From NCBI GenBank assembly GCA_009392775.1, contig VFFT01000082.1, positions 1 through 10,854 of the forward strand: a stretch of 10,854 nt of DNA. The letters are read 5' to 3'. This DNA comes from SAR202 cluster bacterium (GTDB taxonomy: Bacteria; Chloroflexota; Dehalococcoidia; UBA3495). Under the pieces are notes generated by a model. That model searched no databases. It was not told the DNA's origin and was given only the letters and a program-made list of their open reading frames with translations. Shown piece by piece: positions 6,640-10,854 of the stretch (within the stretch, counting starts at the first letter, position 1; each line of letters opens with the position of its first letter). Both the position numbers and the translations under genes were made by a program.

Positions 6640-6690
6640 TGTTAGGTTTGGTGTGTAAGACTATAGACTATATCGATTAGGAGTAGCGGG

Positions 6691-7140
6691 ATGGCACTAG
6701 AATTGGAATACGACCGATCTCTGTATGGTAAAGAGCACGAAGCGGGACCGTTTGAAGTTACTGAAGATATGATTATTTCGTTCAATCAAAGTATAAGTCA
6801 GATGGGAGCGTGCTATAACGACAGGGATGCAGCAGTCGAGGCCGGTTATAGGGGAATAATAGCACCTCCGACATTGTGCACTTTGTTTGTTAGGAGGGTC
6901 GAGTTACCTGATATAAACCTGAAGTTTGGAAAAACCAGGTTTCATGGCGGTCAAAGAGTGCAATCTAAGACTCCTATTGTGGCCGGAGATTCTATTAGCG
7001 CATCATCACATCTGAAAGAGGTTTACGCGAAAACAGGACGAAGCGGTACCATGGTATTTATCGTTTGGGAGACCACTTTTACGAATCAACTTGGTGAAGT
7101 AGTTGCCGATGTTCAAGAGTCTTACGCGGCCAGGGAGTGA
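6691..7140 (+). CDS. MaoC-like hotdog protein, N-terminal dehydratase type (FAS1-like dehydratase domain)
   Basis: The 149-residue protein has the single hotdog domain of the MaoC_dehydrat_N / FAS1-like dehydratase family. YNDRDAAVEAGYRGIIAPPTLC at about 42-63 is the central-helix region, and FHGGQRV at 84-90 with IVAGDSI at 96-102 forms the following strands; GRSGTMVFIVWETTFTNQLGEVVA is a very typical end. In two-subunit hydratases this subunit usually lacks the catalytic Asp-His pair and partners a second hotdog that has it; here too the His position is occupied by Tyr42. The next gene begins at its stop codon and encodes the expected partner. AGGAG at 6679-6683 lies seven bases before the ATG. 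A heterodimeric enoyl-CoA hydratase-like or acyl-CoA binding role is likely; the substrate is unknown. Confidence 0.88.
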   Translation: MALELEYDRSLYGKEHEAGPFEVTEDMIISFNQSISQMGACYNDRDAAVEAGYRGIIAPPTLCTLFVRRVELPDINLKFGKTRFHGGQRVQSKTPIVAGDSISASSHLKEVYAKTGRSGTMVFIVWETTFTNQLGEVVADVQESYAARE

Positions 7141-7142
7141 AA

Positions 7143-7580
7143 ATGACTAACGAGAATCAAACTTATTTTGAAGATGTTGAATTAGGGGATGAGATTGGGC
7201 CACTAGAGAAGGTAGCCACTGATGAGGGTGTGGTCGACTTTTGTACGCTTTGGGGCAATCCCATCCCAAACCGATTCACAAGTGACGAAGAAGCTGCCAA
7301 GGCCAAGTTGCCTGGCCCGATTGTTCCAGGAGTTATGAGTATGTCTTTAATGGCGCAACTCATTACAGATTGGGCTGGGCCTGACGGACTGAAAGATCTT
7401 GACGTTGTTTTCCGGCAACCGGTCCCACATAATAAACCGCTTATAATAACTGGGACTATTAATGATACTCGCCAGGAAGACGGAGAGAATGTAGTGCAGT
7501 GTGATGTCTTGATGACCGGAACAGAAGGAGAAAGGTATATCATCGGAACAGCGTTGGTTTCGTTACCGAGCAGATCGTAA
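7143..7580 (+). CDS. MaoC-like hotdog protein, second subunit, with the catalytic Asp-His pair missing
   Basis: This single-hotdog protein (145 residues from the ATG at 7143) resembles the C-terminal MaoC partner. The segment LPGPIVPGVMSMSLMAQLITDWAG at 56-79 is the post-helix region typical of a subfamily found beside N-terminal MaoC genes. Active R-hydratases carry D-x-N-P-I-H; here the matching stretch WGNPIP at 37-42 has Trp in place of Asp and Pro in place of His, and the following AHG motif reads VPG. So the textbook hydratase site is absent in both subunits. A GTG at 7137 overlaps the previous stop and is in frame, but AGGGAG at 7132-7137 fits the ATG at 7143, five bases on, much better. 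Translation is surely coupled to the preceding gene. Fold is likely; activity is uncertain. Confidence 0.82.
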   Translation: MTNENQTYFEDVELGDEIGPLEKVATDEGVVDFCTLWGNPIPNRFTSDEEAAKAKLPGPIVPGVMSMSLMAQLITDWAGPDGLKDLDVVFRQPVPHNKPLIITGTINDTRQEDGENVVQCDVLMTGTEGERYIIGTALVSLPSRS

Positions 7581-7581
7581 G

Positions 7582-7596
7582 CGCGTTGGTGACGCG
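7582..7596 (+). promoter_or_regulatory. Small hairpin carrying a GGTG ribosome-site-like loop before the VOC gene
   Basis: CGCGT (7582-7586), loop TGGTG, ACGCG (7592-7596) make a 5-bp stem in the 18-base gap between the second MaoC-like gene and the VOC gene, two bases before the VOC ATG. The only Shine-Dalgarno-like bases of the VOC gene (GGTG) lie in the loop. It could tune translation or be chance. Confidence 0.3.
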
Positions 7597-7598
7597 GT

Positions 7599-8501
7599 AT
7601 GATCGACCGTATTAGCAGCTTGGGAATTCTGGTAGATGACCTGGATGAATCTCAACGATTGTTCAGGTCTACATTGGGCTTCGAAGCACTTCCCGTAAAT
7701 AGTAATAATCTCCTCGGATCAAGAGTAGTTGACATGTATAGTGGTAACCATAGCTACTTGAGGCTCATAGAAAAAGGGCAAAGTAACGAAACATCTCAGG
7801 TAATTCACGGGAAAGTTGGACCTGGGCCGTGCATGATTACTTTTGAAGCGGATGATTATGAAGATGCGGTAGGACGATTTATTTCTTGTGGTATATATCA
7901 GGTATCTGCGTCTGAGGGATCCGAGGATACGTTCGCTTTGTTTAAACATCAAGATCTAAACGATGTTCTAATAGAAGTTAGGAAAACAGGATACATTGAG
8001 ACTCTTGGAGATAGGGAGTACATCAGTGCTGGATCGCCAACGGCCATACGCACTATGGGACTCCGCCAGGTAGCTATTCTCGTTAATGACATTGAATCAG
8101 CGATTGCCAAGTGGTCAGAAGTATTCCAAACTAAGGTCACTAATAGGTTTGAGACTAGTTTCACTGATCTTGATATAGCTATTCTTCCAATCGGTGATAA
8201 GACAACCTTTATAGAAATAGCTCAACCCACTAGCGGTAATACGTCGGCCGCTCATTTCCTGCGTGATCATGGCGAAGGAATATATCTAACGATATATCAG
8301 ATTGGAGATTCACTCGCTCTAGACGATTCGTTGTCTGGGGAGGGGGTTAATTTTACAACTTCTAGAAGCACCTCGAATTATACTAACATGGGCTTTAACA
8401 GCATTTGGATACACCCAAAGTTCATGAACGGTATGTTCATCCAACTATCGGAAGTTCTTTCCTCAGAGAACCCCTGGCCACCGGCAGGTGAGTACTGGTA
8501 G
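7599..8501 (+). CDS. Two-domain VOC (glyoxalase/methylmalonyl-CoA epimerase-like) protein with altered metal site
   Basis: The 300-residue protein has two vicinal-oxygen-chelate modules, about residues 4-130 and 154-287. Each starts with a strand and DL/DI-E segment (ILVDDLDES at 10-18; ILVNDIESA at 160-168) and ends in an acidic-strand motif (LIEVRK; MFIQLSE). The second module resembles methylmalonyl-CoA epimerase: FLRDHGEGIYLTIYQI at 220-235 corresponds to the FL..GEGIHH strand and WIHPK..NGMFIQL to the last strand. The usual metal ligands are largely replaced: the first His is absent in module 1 and Gln157 in module 2, the GEGIHH His is Tyr229, and the final Glu is Gln282, though Glu126 remains in module 1. 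It may be a non-metal isomerase, a binding protein, or use another metal site. It lies 18 bases after the second MaoC-like gene. Confidence 0.8.
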   Translation: MIDRISSLGILVDDLDESQRLFRSTLGFEALPVNSNNLLGSRVVDMYSGNHSYLRLIEKGQSNETSQVIHGKVGPGPCMITFEADDYEDAVGRFISCGIYQVSASEGSEDTFALFKHQDLNDVLIEVRKTGYIETLGDREYISAGSPTAIRTMGLRQVAILVNDIESAIAKWSEVFQTKVTNRFETSFTDLDIAILPIGDKTTFIEIAQPTSGNTSAAHFLRDHGEGIYLTIYQIGDSLALDDSLSGEGVNFTTSRSTSNYTNMGFNSIWIHPKFMNGMFIQLSEVLSSENPWPPAGEYW

Positions 8502-8616
8502 TAGTAATATAATGAGTACGTACGCCGGAACATGGCGAGAGGGACATAGGCCTAAACATCACAGATGTAAACGGCGTCCTTAAAGCTATAATCATAAGGT
8601 ACGTGAATCACACGGA
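8502..8616 (+). promoter_or_regulatory. Intergenic region before the SDR gene with possible promoter and nested inverted repeats
   Basis: A perfect TATAAT at 8587-8592 would start transcription near 8599 and give the SDR gene its own message, but no good -35 box lies 16-18 bases upstream (the best, ATGTAA at 8565-8570, matches three of six). ACGCCG (8522-8527) can pair with CGGCGT (8572-8577), enclosing ACATC-ACA-GATGT (8556-8568). These could be operator half-sites or an RNA fold. This is the largest gap inside the gene cluster. Confidence 0.35.
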
Positions 8617-8631
8617 TTGGATGGAGTAGTT

Positions 8632-9480
8632 ATGTATGATCTAAATGGCAAGGTGGCGATAGTTACAGGGGCAGGTGGTAAAAACGGCATCGGGAGAGCC
8701 ATTGCAACGAGACTTGCTGCAGAGGGTGCTGATGTAGTTGTTACAGATATAAGCCAATCTGTTGAAGCGATTCGCGAGGTGGATATGCGGGATGGATGGG
8801 AAGGTTTGCCCAGTGTAGTAAAAGAAATCGAAGCTATGGGAAGGCAGTCGCTCGGTTTGTTTTCCGATGTATCGGACAGCGCTCAGGTAGATGGCATGCT
8901 CCAGTCTGTTCTGGATCATTTCGGAAAGGTGGATATATTAGTAAATAATGCAGGATCCCGTCCTGGGAAAGATCGTGTACCAGTAATAGAACTTGAAGAA
9001 GAAGCGTTCGATGAAGTTATGCGAGTAAATGTTAGAGGGACGTATTTGTGCTCAAGGGCCCTGGCGAGGCATATGGTTGAACGAGGAAGTGGTGGGAAAA
9101 TAATTAGTATTTCTTCGGGTGCAGGTAAAAAAGGTATAGCCAGATATGCTGCCTACTGTGCATCGAAATTTGCTATTGTTGGATTCACTCAGGCATTGGC
9201 TCAGGAACTGGCATCGGATAAGATCAACGTGAATGCGATATGCCCGGGATTGGTAGATACAGAGAGGGTGGATTTTATAGCTTCAGCTCTAGCTCCAGAA
9301 GGGGAGTCGTCGGAAGAACACAGGGCTATGATGATTAGGGAACGCAATCTGCGAGTACCAATGGGGAGAGTGGCGGTCGGCGAAGATATAGCGAATATGG
9401 CGGCTTTTTTGGCATCTAATCAGTCAGACTATGTTACAGGCCTTTCTATAAGTGTTTCTGGCGGCTCTGAAATGAATTAA
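8632..9480 (+). CDS. Short-chain dehydrogenase/reductase (classical SDR, probably NAD-dependent)
   Basis: The protein (282 residues from the ATG at 8632) is a classical SDR that oxidises or reduces a hydroxyl/keto group. It has TGAGGKNGIG at 12-21 (dinucleotide loop), Asp39 at the end of the second strand, which favours NAD(H) over NADP(H), NNAG at 105-108, Asn133, and catalytic Ser162, Tyr175 and Lys179 (YCASK). PG at 205-206 and VSGG near the C-terminus are also standard. A TTG at 8617 would add five residues, but GGAG at 8623-8626 sits five bases before the ATG at 8632, so I chose that. An insertion of about 20 residues at 41-62 after the second strand is longer than in most 250-residue SDRs and may shape the substrate pocket. 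The substrate is unknown; it may act with the aldolase and MaoC-like proteins. Confidence 0.92.
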   Translation: MYDLNGKVAIVTGAGGKNGIGRAIATRLAAEGADVVVTDISQSVEAIREVDMRDGWEGLPSVVKEIEAMGRQSLGLFSDVSDSAQVDGMLQSVLDHFGKVDILVNNAGSRPGKDRVPVIELEEEAFDEVMRVNVRGTYLCSRALARHMVERGSGGKIISISSGAGKKGIARYAAYCASKFAIVGFTQALAQELASDKINVNAICPGLVDTERVDFIASALAPEGESSEEHRAMMIRERNLRVPMGRVAVGEDIANMAAFLASNQSDYVTGLSISVSGGSEMN

Positions 9481-9528
9481 TCTAAGATATGATTATATTG
9501 CGGAGTAAAAAAGGATATATGGGGAATA

Positions 9529-9819
9529 ATGGATCTAGATAATACTGAAATTGAACATTTAGCTTCTCTAGTGCGAATAACGTTGTCAGCGGTTGACATA
9601 GATACTCTGAAGGATCAACTTCCCAAGATATTAGAGCAATTTGAGCTGCTTAATGAAGTGGATACTTCAGATATCTCGCCAACAGGTCACGCGGTTAATG
9701 TAGAGTCCGTGATGCGGCAAGACGAGTTACGGACTCCTCTAAGTACCGATGAGGTATTGAGTAATGTTCCTAATGTACTGGGGGATCATATACGCGTAAA
9801 AACGGTTTTGGAGGAATAA
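9529..9819 (+). CDS. gatC: Aspartyl/glutamyl-tRNA amidotransferase subunit C
   Basis: GatC is the small subunit of the GatCAB complex, which converts Glu-tRNA(Gln) (and often Asp-tRNA(Asn)) to the amidated form. It wraps around GatA and helps assemble it with GatB. The 96 residues match the family length. Typical signatures are IEHLASLVRITLS at 8-20, a helix ending ILEQFELLNEVDTSDISPTGH at about 33-53, and the C-terminal RQDELRTPLS...LSNVPNVLGDHIRVKTVLEE. GGGGA lies three bases before the ATG, with AAGGA farther upstream. It lies 48 bases after the SDR gene and is followed by gatA two bases after its stop. Identification is firm. Confidence 0.96.
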   Translation: MDLDNTEIEHLASLVRITLSAVDIDTLKDQLPKILEQFELLNEVDTSDISPTGHAVNVESVMRQDELRTPLSTDEVLSNVPNVLGDHIRVKTVLEE

Positions 9820-9821
9820 GG

Positions 9822-10854
9822 GTGGGCGAACTGTGGAAGTTAAGCCTTGCTGAGATGCACGATTTGCTGAGGGGGAAATCTATTAGCTCTGTTGAACTTA
9901 CGCAGAGCTACTTGGATAGGATTAAGGCGGTGGAGAGCGATATTAAAGCATATATTACGATATGTGAAGATGTTGCTCTGAAACAAGCTGAGCAGGCCGA
10001 CATAAGAATAGCAAAAGGTGATTGCCAAAAGCTTACAGGTATCCCCTTTCAGATAAAGGATCTAATAGCTACTAAAGGTATTAAAACCACTTGTGGCTCA
10101 AAGATGCTGGAGGACTATGTTCCTGTATTCAACGCCACGTGCGTTGAACGTTTGGCTGGAGTAGGAGCGGTGGTGCTTGGCAAAGGCAACATGGATGAAT
10201 TCGGTATGGGATCCTCTTGTGAGAACTCTGCGTTTTATCCCACGAAGAATCCGTGGGATAAGGACCGTATTCCAGGCGGTAGCAGTGGAGGAGGAGCCGC
10301 AGCTGTGGCTGCGGGTGAAGCAGCATATGCAATTGGCTCAGATACCGGTGGAAGCATAAGGCAACCTGCAGCTATGTGCGGTATAGTCGGCCTAAAACCC
10401 ACGTACGGGTTAGTTAGTAGGTATGGACTTGTTGCGTACGCTTCGTCATTTGATCAGATAGGGCCTATGACGAGAAATGTTCAGGATTGTGCCGCAATAC
10501 TGGAAGTCATAAGCGGCCATGATGAATTTGATTCTACCTCCCTCCCAAGGCAGGTCCCAAGTTACTCCGACTCTTTGGACGGAAACATTGCAGGGGTACG
10601 GCTAGGGATACCGGAAGAATATTTTTTGGACGGTATGGAGAGCGGAGTTAGGGAAAGAGTTAACTCCGCTATAGAGACTTTAAAAGAAATGGGAGCGATC
10701 ATAGTGCCAGTATCGTTGCCAACCACCAAATATGCATTAGCTTGTTATTATATTCTGGCGCCTTCAGAATGCTCCGCTAATCTTGCTAGATATGATGGCG
10801 TCAAATATGGATACTCATATCAAGATACCGAAGATATGTGGGAAGCTATGGGAG
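9822..10854 (+). CDS. gatA: Aspartyl/glutamyl-tRNA amidotransferase subunit A (3' end outside the window)
   Basis: GatA is the amidase-signature subunit that hydrolyses glutamine and passes ammonia to GatB. The first 344 of about 480-490 residues are visible. The Ser-cisSer-Lys catalytic triad is complete: Lys79 (GIPFQIKDL), Ser154 in PGGSSGGGAAA, and Ser178 in SDTGGSIRQPA. GKGNMDEFGMGSS at 120-132 and GLKPTYGLVSRYGL are also diagnostic. I infer a GTG start at 9822, two bases after the gatC stop, because GAGGA at 9811-9815 in the end of gatC is six bases upstream and the N-terminal ELWKLSLAEMHDLLRGKSISSVEL matches the family start. Translation is coupled to gatC. The gene runs off the window with the frame intact, and gatB is not seen. 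Confidence 0.97.
   Translation, partial: MGELWKLSLAEMHDLLRGKSISSVELTQSYLDRIKAVESDIKAYITICEDVALKQAEQADIRIAKGDCQKLTGIPFQIKDLIATKGIKTTCGSKMLEDYVPVFNATCVERLAGVGAVVLGKGNMDEFGMGSSCENSAFYPTKNPWDKDRIPGGSSGGGAAAVAAGEAAYAIGSDTGGSIRQPAAMCGIVGLKPTYGLVSRYGLVAYASSFDQIGPMTRNVQDCAAILEVISGHDEFDSTSLPRQVPSYSDSLDGNIAGVRLGIPEEYFLDGMESGVRERVNSAIETLKEMGAIIVPVSLPTTKYALACYYILAPSECSANLARYDGVKYGYSYQDTEDMWEAMG

Noticed and set aside
7137..7142. GTG at 7137 as start of the second MaoC-like gene
   Set aside because: It is in frame, but the AGGGAG ribosome site overlaps it and is well spaced for the ATG at 7143.
7163..7543. Minus-strand 126-codon open frame opposite the second MaoC-like gene
   Set aside because: The plus-strand frame has a family-like hotdog sequence and coupled start; this one is Ser/Pro-rich with no recognisable domain.
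8512..8582. A 23-codon frame (ATG at 8512) encoding a basic peptide in the gap before the SDR gene
   Set aside because: No ribosome site, very short, and its bases are better explained by inverted repeats or chance.
8617..8631. TTG at 8617 as start of the SDR gene
   Set aside because: The GGAG site lies inside this extension and fits the ATG at 8632, and SDR proteins normally begin a few residues before the nucleotide-binding strand, as the shorter form does.
10129..10359. Short open frames on both strands at 10129-10332 and 10177-10359
   Set aside because: They are inside gatA, which is in the remaining frame and carries the PGGSSGGG and SDTGGS motifs there.

Overview
The window is a densely coded bacterial chromosome segment of moderate G+C (roughly mid-40s percent by eye). 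No insertion sequence, CRISPR array, tRNA or phage gene was seen. The protein set, a type-A-like RNase P RNA, and a DUF2520-panB operon behind a structured leader best suit a member of Chloroflexota, perhaps a marine SAR202/Dehalococcoidia-like lineage. That placement is a recollection of gene content, not a phylogenetic test, and is only moderately likely.

Left part (1-3624). The 3' end of an unrecognised gene reads rightward and converges on two leftward transcription units. The nearer one (407-2130) encodes a DUF2520 Rossmann dehydrogenase-like protein whose end overlaps the start of panB by 22 bases. It has a near-consensus promoter (TTGACT-17-TATAAT) and a leader of about 160 nt. The leader holds two copies of AGACGGCTG and three stems that compete for the same bases, so it looks like an RNA switch controlling pantothenate synthesis. 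Upstream of it lies an SbcD/Mre11-like nuclease gene with no visible SbcC partner.

Middle (3625-5045). A divergent intergenic region carries a good sigma-70 promoter (TTGACA-17-TAGAAT) for a coiled-coil, four-cysteine zinc-ribbon protein (COG1579 type). Next comes rnpB, bounded by a 10-bp P1 helix at 4623-5043. Its P18 helix is expanded into an apparent perfect four-way junction with no unpaired bases.

Right part (5104-9480). Six rightward genes form a probable catabolic or CoA-linked cluster: an HpcH/HpaI-type class II aldolase, a PHP-domain metallohydrolase, two small adjacent MaoC-like hotdog proteins, a two-domain VOC protein resembling methylmalonyl-CoA epimerase, and an NAD-type short-chain dehydrogenase. 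The aldolase, PHP and SDR proteins keep their catalytic residues. The second MaoC-like protein and the VOC protein lack the usual catalytic or metal-binding residues, so the substrate is unknown and the chemistry may be unorthodox.

Right end (9529-10854). gatC and a truncated gatA form the start of the amidotransferase operon for Gln-tRNA(Gln)/Asn-tRNA(Asn). GatA keeps its full Lys-Ser-Ser catalytic triad.
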